NCBI GenBank assembly: GCA_903921605.1
Contig: CAIXQV010001044.1
Coordinates: forward strand, 1 to 24,185
From: an uncultured Planctomycetaceae bacterium
GTDB lineage: Bacteria > Planctomycetota > Planctomycetia > Planctomycetales > Planctomycetaceae
Direction of reading: 5' to 3'
Length of the DNA stretch: 24,185 nt
Shown here one piece after another: positions 15,987-24,128 of the stretch; positions within the stretch are counted from its first letter, which is position 1; every line of letters begins with the position of its first letter. The position numbers and the translations under genes were made by a program. The notes beneath the pieces were generated by a model. It was not told the DNA's origin, did no database searches, and worked only from the letters and a program-made list of their open reading frames with translations.

Positions 15987-16553
15987 CAGCAACAGAATCG
16001 ACGCGGCCTCTGCAGAAATTCATCTGTTTTGTGAGTGGTGTCACAGGTCGGGGCATCGTCGCACTGCGCAGTTCTGGCTCATCAGTTGCATCCCGTACAG
16101 TCGGACTTCAGCACGGGGGATAATCCGTAGTTTGGCAGACACACGACCAAAGAGCGAGAATTCCCGGACCACGAGCGAACACGTTGCCCACTCCCATGCA
16201 GTCTCAAACCTTCGGCAACAAACGAGGGACGATAACCTCGGCAATCCGTCAATCGCCGGAATTTCGACGCCCTACTGATCACCTCGAAACTTGGCCAAAT
16301 AATCGCTGCCAGTGGCTTCGAAGCATCATCTCCGGAACGTCGTTACGACCGAATCAACCTCGACAAGCTTTTGAAATCTCCCTCAGGCACCCAAAATTGA
16401 CTCAATCCAACCAATCACATCCGCGAACTCCGTCGTTGGATCTGGACGTGGGAGGCGGATTCAACGTAACCTCCCAAGAGTCCTCAGTCTCAAAGCCCGA
16501 GCCCTGAAAAGGAGTCGGCAAGATTACTTTCACTGCTTTTGGGTTCGGTCTCC
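15987..16553. other. Long divergent intergenic region
   Basis: About 565 bp separate csrA (minus) from the ExbB-like gene (plus). The open frames inside have no protein-like character. The one structured element I see is a 7-bp hairpin, TGGGAGG (16449-16455) with CCTCCCA (16470-16476). An AAAAGGAG sequence at 16507-16514 is too far from either possible start of the next gene to serve as its ribosome binding site. The promoters for both directions should be here, but I cannot place them. The length leaves room for a regulated leader or a small RNA. Confidence 0.5.
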
Positions 16554-17255
16554 ATGCCATTTAAGATTCCTCAGACCAATGATGTGGGCGAATGGCTGCA
16601 ATTTCTGTCCAGTCTTTCCACACCAGTCATCGCTGGCTGTGCGGTGTTGCATCTTCTGTACTTTGCGATACTGCGACAGTGGTATCAGCGAGACTTGCGG
16701 ATAATTGCCGGAACCCTCGACGACTACACTCGAGGACTAAAGTATCGCAGCATTCTTGGTCGTTCTGCTCCGCTGACGACGCAAATTGACGCCTTCGTGC
16801 AGGATGTCAATGACGTCATCACCGATACCAGTCGACATGACGACAGAGCGGAATGTCTGCGACGCATACACATTCTTGATGAGAAACGCCGCTATCTGGA
16901 ATCCGTGTCGTTCGAAACATCTACCAACATGGCCAAGACCATGATTGAGGCTTATCCGCTTGGTGGAGTGTTGGGCACTGTCCTCGCCATCGGATCAGCA
17001 CTTCAGGCCGATTCTGCCGCTCAAACGGCGGCCGCCGCGTCATCAACCGTCAACGTGGTAATGGAACGGTTCGGTGATTCGATCTGGTCGACATTCACCG
17101 GACTCTTTGCCGCAATCCTCCTGATGTTCATCAACAGCTTTCTGGAGGTTCGATTCAATCGACTGGCTGAAAGTCGTACTCATGTTCGCGACATGGTTGG
17201 TCGCGCGAAGCGTGAACTGGGGCTTGCTGCAGTTATGGCGAGGGAGACGGCCTGA
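16554..17255 (+). CDS. ExbB/TolQ/MotA-like proton-channel protein
   Basis: The 233-residue product has three hydrophobic segments: about 23-40 (TPVIAGCAVLHLLYFAIL), 131-150 and 177-197. The second has YPLGGVLGTVLAIGSAL, matching the P-x-L-G-x-L-G-T signature of MotA/TolQ/ExbB proteins. The third has SIWSTFTGLFAAILLMF, matching the Thr-bearing pore helix. Between helices 1 and 2 lies a charged cytoplasmic region of about 90 residues, as in TolQ and ExbB. Such proteins form pentameric proton channels around a dimer of a TolR/ExbD-type partner in the inner membrane. The next gene overlaps it by one base (TGATG) and encodes that kind of partner. The ATG at 16554 is chosen over the TTG at 16539; neither has a ribosome binding site. 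Confidence 0.85.
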   Translation: MPFKIPQTNDVGEWLQFLSSLSTPVIAGCAVLHLLYFAILRQWYQRDLRIIAGTLDDYTRGLKYRSILGRSAPLTTQIDAFVQDVNDVITDTSRHDDRAECLRRIHILDEKRRYLESVSFETSTNMAKTMIEAYPLGGVLGTVLAIGSALQADSAAQTAAAASSTVNVVMERFGDSIWSTFTGLFAAILLMFINSFLEVRFNRLAESRTHVRDMVGRAKRELGLAAVMARETA

Positions 17256-18043
17256 TGCTGAGTCCTCGACGACTTACGCTGCAGCTCACTCCCCTCCTGG
17301 ACCTGCTGCTGATCGTGATGTTTTCGCAATATATTGAGAACCGCGATCGCAGTCTTCAGGCTCAGAAAGAGATCGCTGAGCAAAGATCGAAAGCAGATGC
17401 GGAACTCGCCGAGAGACGTGAGACTCTGGAGAAAGAATTCGCCCGTCAGCAGAAATCGATCGAAGATCTTCGATCGGTTTACGATGAGCGCTTCCGCAGC
17501 ATTCTGGAGCAACATCATCAGGCAGGTACTCTGCTGGCAGAATCCCTCAATCTGCCCGGTGCGGCCATAACGGAGATTCTTAAACTCCGCACGGCAAATT
17601 CTCCTGAAGATGCAGAACGACTTTCCGCCGCGACGGAGCGTGTCAAAGAACTAATGCAGGCTCGGGGCGAGGATGTATTTCGGTTTCTGATTAAAGTCGA
17701 TCAGATGCAAAAGCATGTCAGCGTCTGGGAAGTGCATGTTCTGGAAAATGGCAAGGCTCGAATTTCAGACGGCGAGCAGTCATTCACAGCAGATTACGAA
17801 TCTGAGGCGGACTTTGCGGCTCGGTTATTTGAACACAGCAAGTCATTCGCGGATCCGCGAACACTGGTCATCATGCTTCTGTCCTGGGGAGATGCCCAGG
17901 GTGGAGCACGACAACGAGCGACCAATGGAATGCCCATCCTTGCTGAACAACTTCGCAAAGACGCAGCGGGAATTCGGTGGTATGATTTCTCGATCGTCGG
18001 TTTTCGTGCGGATGGTCCGATTTTTAACGGCAGATCAGAATAG
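17255..18043 (+). CDS. TolR/ExbD/MotB-like inner-membrane partner with long coiled coil
   Basis: The protein (262 aa) starts with a short cytoplasmic tail and one membrane helix, LTLQLTPLLDLLLIVMFSQY. D16 sits in the LTPLLD motif, where ExbD/TolR/MotB proteins keep the proton-carrying Asp. Residues about 28-80 are rich in Glu, Arg, Gln and Lys and look like a coiled coil. The C-terminal 150 residues form an unrecognised periplasmic domain with WEVHVLENGKARI and RTLVIMLLSWGDAQGGARQR. No OmpA-type peptidoglycan-binding motif is visible, so this is not a standard MotB or ZorB. It is translationally coupled to the ExbB-like gene through a one-base overlap. The two very probably form a proton-driven unit in the inner membrane; the work it performs is unknown. 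Confidence 0.75.
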   Translation: MLSPRRLTLQLTPLLDLLLIVMFSQYIENRDRSLQAQKEIAEQRSKADAELAERRETLEKEFARQQKSIEDLRSVYDERFRSILEQHHQAGTLLAESLNLPGAAITEILKLRTANSPEDAERLSAATERVKELMQARGEDVFRFLIKVDQMQKHVSVWEVHVLENGKARISDGEQSFTADYESEADFAARLFEHSKSFADPRTLVIMLLSWGDAQGGARQRATNGMPILAEQLRKDAAGIRWYDFSIVGFRADGPIFNGRSE

Positions 18044-18154
18044 CTGTCGTTCTCGGCATCGCATCCGTACGTCATCACATTCTGATCAACACGTCGGACA
18101 ATCCTGCCCGACAGAAAATTGAAGGGCAGGAATGCCACTCTCTGGAGAACTGAG

Positions 18155-18700
18155 ATGTCTCGCAACGAACACCCCCAGAACCTGCCCGGTCGAGTTGTTC
18201 GCTCATCTTCACGAGCAGGTATTGGTGGCGGCGCGATTCTGATTGGCCTGGCCTTGTTTCTGCTATTCAAGGGAATGGGCCCCGGAGGAACTGGTTCATC
18301 CGGGTCAGGAATCGGACCTGAATCAGAAAAGTCGCTGATCACGGCAAAAGGAACCGAGACTCCTTCTGAGAAAGCCGTCGCGGCGCCTGATGAAGTCCAG
18401 GGAGGACTGACTGACGACGAGAAGAAGTCTCTCTCTGGTGACGTGTTTACCGTGTTGATCGACGAGAAGAACTTTCTGATGGAACTCCCGGGAGATCTCG
18501 ATCCCGTTTACCGTGAAACTCCGTTACAACGTCTCATCGAACTGGCCAAACTGGCGAAAGGTGACTCCAATGGAATTCGAGTGCGAATCCTCCGCCGAGA
18601 AAGCGCGCGTGCATCGGCGGAGTTTGATTTAATCGACGGACTCCACAAAGCAGGCGTCTCGAAAGATTCAACGATCATGCCGGCGGATTTCGTTCCGTAG
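18155..18700 (+). CDS. Small single-helix protein with ExbD-like periplasmic domain
   Basis: The 181-residue product has a basic N-terminus, one hydrophobic helix (GGGAILIGLALFLLFKGM, about 25-42), a flexible Gly/Ser/Glu-rich linker, and a folded C-terminal part from about residue 95. In that part, VFTVLIDEKNFLMELP and IRVRILRRESARASAEFDLI followed by DGLHKAGV resemble the periplasmic domain of ExbD, where a basic residue and a small helix precede an HKAG/RKAG turn. The similarity is suggestive, not certain. GGAGA at 18144-18148 fixes the ATG at 18155 over a TTG at 18119. It lies 111 bp after the TolR-like gene, with an 8-bp hairpin (18102-18109 with 18124-18131) in the gap, and is probably the third component of the same system. 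Confidence 0.65.
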   Translation: MSRNEHPQNLPGRVVRSSSRAGIGGGAILIGLALFLLFKGMGPGGTGSSGSGIGPESEKSLITAKGTETPSEKAVAAPDEVQGGLTDDEKKSLSGDVFTVLIDEKNFLMELPGDLDPVYRETPLQRLIELAKLAKGDSNGIRVRILRRESARASAEFDLIDGLHKAGVSKDSTIMPADFVP

Positions 18701-18716
18701 GATCTTTACGTCGATC

Positions 18717-18747
18717 ACAGCAACAATTCGACACACCGAACTGCTGT
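18717..18747 (+). terminator. Weak hairpin after the ExbB/TolR-like operon
   Basis: ACAGCA (18717-18722) pairs with TGCTGT (18742-18747), and inner TTCG (18727-18730) pairs with CGAA (18737-18740). No T-run follows, so it is at best a weak or Rho-assisted end of the three-gene unit. Confidence 0.25.
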
Positions 18748-18828
18748 CATAAGGCTCTGCCTATTGATCTATCACTTGCTTTCAGGTCGTTTCACGCACA
18801 TCATTTGGCGACGAACTGGAGAAACTTG

Positions 18829-20226
18829 ATGAAGTCGCAGCAAGTGAATTTCGGACGTCGGAAATGTATCCGCGTGGGAACATCCGCATGGTTTGCTACC
18901 AGTCTTGGGCAAATCCTGCAGAGCAGGGCGGCTAACGCGCAGGCGGCTGGATCTGTGGTCTCAAAGTCATCGGACTCCAACGCTTCCTTTGGCCGCGCTA
19001 AGAGGATCATCTATCTATATTTAAGCGGTGGACCTTCGCAGTACGAAACATTTGATCCGAAGCCTGATGCGCCCGCGGAGATCCGAGGAAGCTTCAAACC
19101 GATCTCATCAAATGTGCCCGGTATCAACTTATGTGAACTGTTGCCTCGAACGTCCACCATCGCCGATCGACTGGCTATCGTTCGATCTTTTGCCACCGAT
19201 GACCCAAATCACGAATCAGGCGGATACTGGGTAAACACCGGGCATAAGTATGTCGGCCCCGACATGCGAGCACTCGCGCCAAGCGACTGGCCGACGCTGG
19301 CTTCAATCGTGAAAATGCTCCGCCCGACCGACGGCGGACCATTTAGTTCAGTGATGTTGCCAGAACCAATCGTCGCTAATCCCAACGTTTTTCTTCCAGG
19401 ACAGAATGCCGGATTCCTTGGCCGCCGCTGGGATCCGGAGATTCTTCGCTGCGATCCGTCTGCGGTTGATTTCAACATCGACAGTCTCTCACTGCCGGAA
19501 CAAATAACAGAGAGCCGACTGGGATCTCGCAAAGCACTGCTCAGTGAATTCGCAGCACTACAACCTGTTCGCGCACGGGCCATCGACGAATATGAACAAG
19601 TGCGGCAGGAGGCCATGGGACTGCTGATCTCGGGAACTGCCAAAGGAGCGTTTGCGATTGATCAGGAATCCGCGACTGTGCGCGACCGATATGGTCGCGG
19701 CAAGTGGGGCCAGTCTGTCCTGTTGGCTCGTCGTTTGATCGAAGCCGACGTCCGCATGGTGTTTGTCAACTGGCCGCGAGAACCCGGTGATCTGAGCGCT
19801 CCGAATCCTCTGTGGGACACGCATGCTCACAATGATGTCCGCATGAAGTCTGTGCTATGTCCTCAGTTCGACCAGGGTTTCACCGCGTTGATTGAAGACC
19901 TGGAAGCTCGCGGGCTGCTGGAGGAAACTCTAATCGTCGCTGTTGGTGAGATGGGGCGAACACCAAAGTTCAACGCCAGCGGAGGCCGCGATCACTGGGG
20001 CAACGTCTTTAGCTTCGTCCTTGCCGGTGCCGGAATCCGCGCAGGACAGGTCTACGGAGCCAGTGACCGAGACGGTGCTTATCCGGCTCACGATCGAGTC
20101 ACCCCGCCCGAACTGACCGCCACAATTCTGCACCTGCTGGGAATCAGCCATGAGGCGACTTTCCCTGATCGCACCGGTCGCCCTCTGCGAGTCGTTGAGG
20201 GAGCACCGATCACGGCGTTGATCTGA
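18829..20226 (+). CDS. DUF1501 domain-containing protein with Tat-like signal
   Basis: This is a complete member (465 aa) of the DUF1501 family, with alkaline phosphatase/sulfatase-like fold. The N-terminus holds a twin-arginine type signal (GRRKCIRVG at 9-17, then WFATSLGQIL), although the usual S/T-RR-x-F-L-K is altered. The family block LSGGPSQYETFDPKP follows at about 65-79. Later landmarks are DPNHESGGYWVNTGHKY, WDTHAHNDVRMK, and EMGRTPKFNASGGRDHWG, whose His and Asp residues are probable metal ligands, then TATILHLLGI near the end. GGAGA about 7 nt upstream supports the ATG at 18829 over the TTG at 18805. It is a distant relative of the partial gene at the start of the window. No DUF1549/DUF1553 partner is adjacent. 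The substrate is unknown. Confidence 0.93.
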   Translation: MKSQQVNFGRRKCIRVGTSAWFATSLGQILQSRAANAQAAGSVVSKSSDSNASFGRAKRIIYLYLSGGPSQYETFDPKPDAPAEIRGSFKPISSNVPGINLCELLPRTSTIADRLAIVRSFATDDPNHESGGYWVNTGHKYVGPDMRALAPSDWPTLASIVKMLRPTDGGPFSSVMLPEPIVANPNVFLPGQNAGFLGRRWDPEILRCDPSAVDFNIDSLSLPEQITESRLGSRKALLSEFAALQPVRARAIDEYEQVRQEAMGLLISGTAKGAFAIDQESATVRDRYGRGKWGQSVLLARRLIEADVRMVFVNWPREPGDLSAPNPLWDTHAHNDVRMKSVLCPQFDQGFTALIEDLEARGLLEETLIVAVGEMGRTPKFNASGGRDHWGNVFSFVLAGAGIRAGQVYGASDRDGAYPAHDRVTPPELTATILHLLGISHEATFPDRTGRPLRVVEGAPITALI

Positions 20227-20299
20227 TTGCCTCACGAGTACACACTAAAGTCGTCTGCCTAAACTCATTCCTGAAAAAAGCACAGGACCATACCATCGC

Positions 20300-20310
20300 A
20301 TATCGACGAT
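20300..20310 (+). promoter_or_regulatory. Candidate ArsR operator upstream of arsR
   Basis: ATATCGACGAT contains the small dyad ATCG-A-CGAT and lies 24 bp before the arsR start. It shares ATATCG and the 8-mer TCGACGAT with the larger palindrome in front of the arsM-arsD gene, which suggests the same repressor binds both. Confidence 0.45.
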
Positions 20311-20334
20311 CAATAGTTTAATGGAGTTGACTCG

Positions 20335-20670
20335 GTGCCAAAACAGGCTGTCAAAAAGAAACCATGCTGTGACGATACCAGTCCCTGCAGTTTGCCGGCT
20401 GATCAGTCCGCCGAACAGATAGCAGCACTGGCGTGGGCAATTGCGCATCCAGCACGGGTGCGGATTGTGCGATTGCTGATCAGCCGCAATACGTGCGTCT
20501 GCGGTGAGATTGTCGACGAAATGCCGCTGGCTCAATCGACGGTGTCCCAGCATCTGAAAATCCTGAAGGAATCAGGACTTGTACAGGGCGAAGTGGATGG
20601 CCCCAAGGTGTGTTACTGCATCAATCCGGAAACGCTCGCGGCGTTAAAGTCACTGGTGGCGTCTCTGTAG
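20335..20670 (+). CDS. arsR: ArsR/SmtB-family arsenite-responsive repressor
   Basis: The 111-residue product is a winged-helix repressor that leaves DNA when As(III) binds. The core has [15 protein letters not shown], then [12 protein letters not shown], then the recognition helix region [17 protein letters not shown]54 and C56 form the CVC motif of classical ArsR sensors (ELCVCDL in E. coli), placed at the start of the helix-turn-helix. A further C11/C12/C18 cluster lies in the N-terminal tail and could provide extra ligands. The start is GTG, supported by GGAG at 20323-20326. It leads the arsenic locus, 71 bp before the arsM-arsD fusion, and probably controls itself and that gene. Confidence 0.94.
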   Translation: MPKQAVKKKPCCDDTSPCSLPADQSAEQIAALAWAIAHPARVRIVRLLISRNTCVCGEIVDEMPLAQSTVSQHLKILKESGLVQGEVDGPKVCYCINPETLAALKSLVASL

Positions 20671-20688
20671 ACTTTTTTTGCCCCTCAA

Positions 20689-20713
20689 TATCGTCGTTCG
20701 ACGATTTACGATA
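20689..20713 (+). promoter_or_regulatory. Palindromic candidate ArsR operator before arsM-arsD
   Basis: ATCGTCG-TT-CGACGAT (20690-20705) is a perfect 16-bp interrupted palindrome. It is nested in an outer pair, TATCGT (20689-20694) and ACGATA (20708-20713). A TATAAG sequence just downstream (20715-20720) could be the -10 box, so a bound repressor would block it. It lies between the arsR stop and the GTG start at 20742. Confidence 0.6.
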
Positions 20714-20741
20714 GTATAAGTCAATTGGACGGGAGATCGGT

Positions 20742-22103
20742 GTGTCATCAATCACAGAAACAGTTCGAGACAAATACGCGGCTGTGGCACTTAGCGGACT
20801 GTCCAATAACGACACCGCAGTAAAATCCATTGCGGCGGCTTTTGGATACTCTATCGAAGAACTGGTTTCGTTGCCGTCTGAAGCCAACATGGGATTGTCG
20901 TGCGGCAACCCGGTTGCGATGGCCGCATTAAAGCTGGGCGAAGTTGTTGTCGATCTAGGTTGCGGTGGCGGCCTGGATGTCCTGCTGGCATCCCGGCTTG
21001 TGGGGCCAACCGGAAAGGCGATTGGCATCGATATGACCGCCGAGATGCTGGAGCGGTCTCGAGCGGGTGCTGCAAAAGTCAGCGCGACGAATGTCGAGTT
21101 TTATCAGGCTCAGATCGATCAGCTTCCTCTTCCTGATGCCTCCGTCGACTGCATTCTGAGCAATTGCGTGATCAACCTCGCGGCGGATAAGCCAGCCGTG
21201 TTTCGCGAGATGCTGCGAGTCCTCAGGCCGGGTGGTCGAATTTCGATCAGCGACATCGCGTTGAAGCAACCGCTGCCGCAGGATGTGGCCAGCAGTCTCC
21301 AGGCCTATGTTGGCTGCATCGCCGGAGCTATGATGATCTCTGAATATGATCGACTGCTCAATGAAGCGGGGTTCGAAGCGGTCGTCGTGGCCGATACCGG
21401 AGCCGATTTGAACGTGTATGCTCAAGCCAGTTCTTCCGGATGCTGCTCGCCGGAATCCGCTGCATCCTGCTGTGCTCCAGCATCGGGGACATCAGGTGCA
21501 TCATCGGCAACGGCCGAAACAGGCGGCTCCGGAAGCACGGTCCATGACGGCCTGGAACAGATAATGCGGCAGTTTGATGTGAACGCGTATGCCGCCAGCG
21601 TTCGAGTCTTCGCAACCCGTGGTGCACAGAGTGTGACGCCACCGCACTCTGTAACGCCCGTTTCGGACGTCCCATATTCTTCTTCCATGATTTCTCCACG
21701 GAAAGTGACTGCGATGAAAACAATTCAGATCTATGACCGCCCGATGTGTTGTTCAACCGGAATTTGTGGACCGAGCGTCGATCCCGTGTTGCCTCGCTTT
21801 GCTGCCGATCTGGACACGATGAAGAACGCTGGTCACACCGTACAGCGATACAACCTGTCACAGCAGCCTCAGGCGTTTATCGACAACAAAGAGATCCACG
21901 CGCTGATCTCCACGAAAGGCACCGATGTGCTGCCGGTCGTTGTTGTCGATGGCCACGTTGTCAGCAAGGGCCTGTATCCATCGATGGAAATGCTTCAGAT
22001 GTGGACTGCGGGCCGCGTGACTGCTGCAGCCGCGTCTGTAGCGACGTTGTCACTGCCAATCGCCGATCAGGGCTGCTGTAGCGGTTCGACGGGATGTTGC
22101 TGA
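20742..22103 (+). CDS. arsM-arsD: ArsM-ArsD fusion: As(III) S-adenosylmethionine methyltransferase joined to arsenite metallochaperone
   Basis: One uninterrupted 453-codon frame encodes two arsenic proteins. Residues 1 to about 297 are ArsM: the SAM site [11 protein letters not shown] (69-79) and the three As(III)-binding cysteines C54 (LSCGNP), C142 (LSNCVINL) and C192 (YVGCIAGA), then CC pairs and the family's closing [13 protein letters not shown] block. Residues 325-453 are ArsD, starting at an internal ATG (21714), with C336/C337/C342 matching C12/C13/C18 of E. coli ArsD and tail pairs C445/C446 and C452/C453. The joining 27 residues look like translated intergenic DNA, and GGAAAG lies about 9 nt before the internal ATG, so ArsD may also be made alone. 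GTG start with GGGAGA upstream. ArsM methylates arsenite; ArsD hands it to ArsA, encoded next. Confidence 0.94.
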   Translation: MSSITETVRDKYAAVALSGLSNNDTAVKSIAAAFGYSIEELVSLPSEANMGLSCGNPVAMAALKLGEVVVDLGCGGGLDVLLASRLVGPTGKAIGIDMTAEMLERSRAGAAKVSATNVEFYQAQIDQLPLPDASVDCILSNCVINLAADKPAVFREMLRVLRPGGRISISDIALKQPLPQDVASSLQAYVGCIAGAMMISEYDRLLNEAGFEAVVVADTGADLNVYAQASSSGCCSPESAASCCAPASGTSGASSATAETGGSGSTVHDGLEQIMRQFDVNAYAASVRVFATRGAQSVTPPHSVTPVSDVPYSSSMISPRKVTAMKTIQIYDRPMCCSTGICGPSVDPVLPRFAADLDTMKNAGHTVQRYNLSQQPQAFIDNKEIHALISTKGTDVLPVVVVDGHVVSKGLYPSMEMLQMWTAGRVTAAAASVATLSLPIADQGCCSGSTGCC

Positions 22104-22113
22104 AGCAACAGGC

Positions 22114-22258
22114 GAGCGGCAGGGCGTCAGCCCTCCGTGGATGCTCTGCCTGTCTGCAGCTTCACCCGTGAAGCAATGCAAGCAGTTTGGCTGATGGCAG
22201 GGACGCGGAACTGATTCACTTAAAACAATCGACACGGAGGGCTGCCGCCCAGCCGCTC
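22114..22258. repeat. 145-bp inverted-repeat element between arsM-arsD and arsA
   Basis: The ends 22114-22139 (beginning GAGCGGCAGGGCG) and 22233-22258 (ending CCCAGCCGCTC) are inverted copies, 24 of 26 positions matching. Each end also holds smaller dyads around AGGGC and GCCCT. The 93-bp interior has no gene. The element fills almost the whole 174-bp gap inside the ars operon and resembles a MITE-like or REP-like insertion; multi-copy status is inferred. No clear target-site duplication flanks it. Confidence 0.7.
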
Positions 22259-22277
22259 TACTTCAAGGAACCAGGCC

Positions 22278-24068
22278 ATGGAATTTCTAAAACACACCAC
22301 TCGCAACCTGTTCTTCACGGGAAAGGGTGGCGTGGGCAAGACCTCGGTGGCTTGTGCGGCCGCGGTGAAATTGGCGGACGCCGGCAAACGAGTCCTGCTG
22401 GTCTCAACAGACCCCGCGTCGAATCTGGATGAAGTGCTGGGAACGCCGCTGCAGCATCATCCGACGCCGATTCCATCCATCGCCAATCTGTTCGCCATGA
22501 ATCTGGATCCGGAAAAGTCCGCCGCCGATTATCGCGAACGCATGGTTGGCCCCTATCGAACGTTGCTGCCTGCTGCAGCGATCGCCAGCATGGAGGAACA
22601 GTTTTCCGGTTCATGCACTCTGGAAATCGCCGCGTTTGATGAATTCTCCAGGCTGCTCGGCGATGCGGCCGCCACCGCGGACTTCGATCATGTGATCTTC
22701 GACACCGCACCGACCGGGCATACGCTCAGGTTGCTAACATTGCCCTCGGCCTGGTCCGGCTTTATGGAGAGCAACACCACAGGAACATCGTGTCTCGGTC
22801 CGCTGGCGGGTTTGCAGGCTCAGCAGGTTCTGTATCAGGACACGGTAAAAGCATTGAGCGATCCGGCTGTCACAACACTGGTCATGGTCACTCGAGCAGA
22901 AGCTACGGCGTTTCGCGAAGCGGCTCGCACAAGCGGCGAACTACAGGCATTGGGCGTCGCTAACCAGCATCTGGTCATCAATGCTCTTTTTCAGGCTTCG
23001 ACCACCAGCGATCCTTATGCGATGGCAATGCAGCATCGCGGCGATAAAGCAATCGCCGAAATGCCGGATGTGCTCAAGTCACTGCCTCGAACTTCAATTC
23101 CGCTGACGGCAGGCGGAGTACTGGGCGTTGCGGCTTTGCGAAGTCTCGGGCAGCCTGCATCGACCGCGCCCGTCGTTCGATCGGGCAAAGCCAGTGATGA
23201 ATCCGCAGTCGATCGCGCGAGTCTTCCGAAGTCACTGTCAGCGATGATCGACGAACTTGCCGCACCGGGGCACGGCGTAATCCTCGCGATGGGCAAGGGT
23301 GGCGTCGGAAAAACCACGGTCGCGGCTGCGGTGGCCGTCGCGCTTGCCGAACGAGGACTCGAAGTGCATCTGTCGACCACCGATCCGGCCGCGCATATTT
23401 CCGCCGCAGTTGCCGGGGAAACGTATCCTAATCTTACGGTCAGCCGCATCGACCCAATCGCCGAGACCGCAAAGTACTCGCAGGAAGTCATGGCCAACGC
23501 CGGCGCCGGGCTGGACGCATCGGGCAAAGCGCTGCTGGAAGAAGATCTGCGTTCGCCATGCACGGAAGAGATCGCCGTCTTCCGTGCGTTCGCTGATGCC
23601 GTTGCGGAAGGAGCCAACCGCTTCGTGGTGCTCGATACGGCTCCGACCGGTCATACTGTTTTGCTGCTGGACTCGGCACTCGCGTATCATCGCGAGGTCA
23701 CTCGCCAGACCAGCGGGATGCCGGAGGCTGTGAAAAATCTGCTTTCGCGATTGCGAGACAAACAGTTTACGCGAGTACTGCTAGTGACCCTTCCGGAGGC
23801 AACTCCCGTGCATGAGGCAGCTCAGTTGCAGCGCGATCTGCGTCGAGCGGAAATCGAACCGTACGCATGGATCATCAACAACAGTCTGTGTCCGCTAAAC
23901 GTCACGGACCCGCTACTGGTGGAACGCCAAAAACAAGAAGCTCGCTACATCCACGAAGTCGTCAACGGTCAGGCCAGCCGTACGGCTCTGATCGCCTGGC
24001 AACTCGAACCACCCGTCGGTCCCGAGGCATTGAAACGCGCAATACAGGCAGACGCCGTGATGCATTAA
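22278..24068 (+). CDS. arsA: ArsA, arsenite-stimulated ATPase (two-domain)
   Basis: This cytosolic ATPase drives an arsenite export permease. At 596 residues it holds both halves of the classical enzyme: Walker A GKGGVGKT at 15-22 and again at 339-346, and the DTAPTGH signal-transduction motifs at 142-148 and 453-459. The As(III)-site cysteines C113 (SGSCTLEI) and C172 (GTSCLGPL) fall at exactly the E. coli ArsA positions, with C428 (RSPCTEEI) equivalent to E. coli C422. The start is fixed by MEFLKH at 22278 with AAGGA about 8 nt upstream. It follows the ArsM-ArsD gene, so ArsD can deliver arsenite directly. No ArsB or Acr3 permease is found before the window ends, so the partner must be outside it or elsewhere on the genome. 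Confidence 0.97.
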   Translation: MEFLKHTTRNLFFTGKGGVGKTSVACAAAVKLADAGKRVLLVSTDPASNLDEVLGTPLQHHPTPIPSIANLFAMNLDPEKSAADYRERMVGPYRTLLPAAAIASMEEQFSGSCTLEIAAFDEFSRLLGDAAATADFDHVIFDTAPTGHTLRLLTLPSAWSGFMESNTTGTSCLGPLAGLQAQQVLYQDTVKALSDPAVTTLVMVTRAEATAFREAARTSGELQALGVANQHLVINALFQASTTSDPYAMAMQHRGDKAIAEMPDVLKSLPRTSIPLTAGGVLGVAALRSLGQPASTAPVVRSGKASDESAVDRASLPKSLSAMIDELAAPGHGVILAMGKGGVGKTTVAAAVAVALAERGLEVHLSTTDPAAHISAAVAGETYPNLTVSRIDPIAETAKYSQEVMANAGAGLDASGKALLEEDLRSPCTEEIAVFRAFADAVAEGANRFVVLDTAPTGHTVLLLDSALAYHREVTRQTSGMPEAVKNLLSRLRDKQFTRVLLVTLPEATPVHEAAQLQRDLRRAEIEPYAWIINNSLCPLNVTDPLLVERQKQEARYIHEVVNGQASRTALIAWQLEPPVGPEALKRAIQADAVMH

Positions 24069-24128
24069 GAGGTGGAGCAATACGAAGCGTCGCCTTTCGC
24101 TCCGCGAAATTTGAGGTGCTGTAATTGT

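Noticed and set aside
16184..16507. Plus-strand open frame of 107 codons in the leader of the ExbB-like gene
   Set aside because: Composition is not protein-like (many His, Pro, Asn, Arg without hydrophobic core), and there is no ribosome binding site.
16554..18700. Zorya-type anti-phage defence system
   Set aside because: The proton-channel pair is reminiscent of ZorA/ZorB, but the partner lacks an OmpA-type domain and no ZorC, ZorD or ZorE gene is present.
20671..20680. T-run after arsR as a terminator
   Set aside because: Only a weak 6-bp AAAGTC/GACTTT pairing with a long loop precedes it, so a real intrinsic terminator is not supported.
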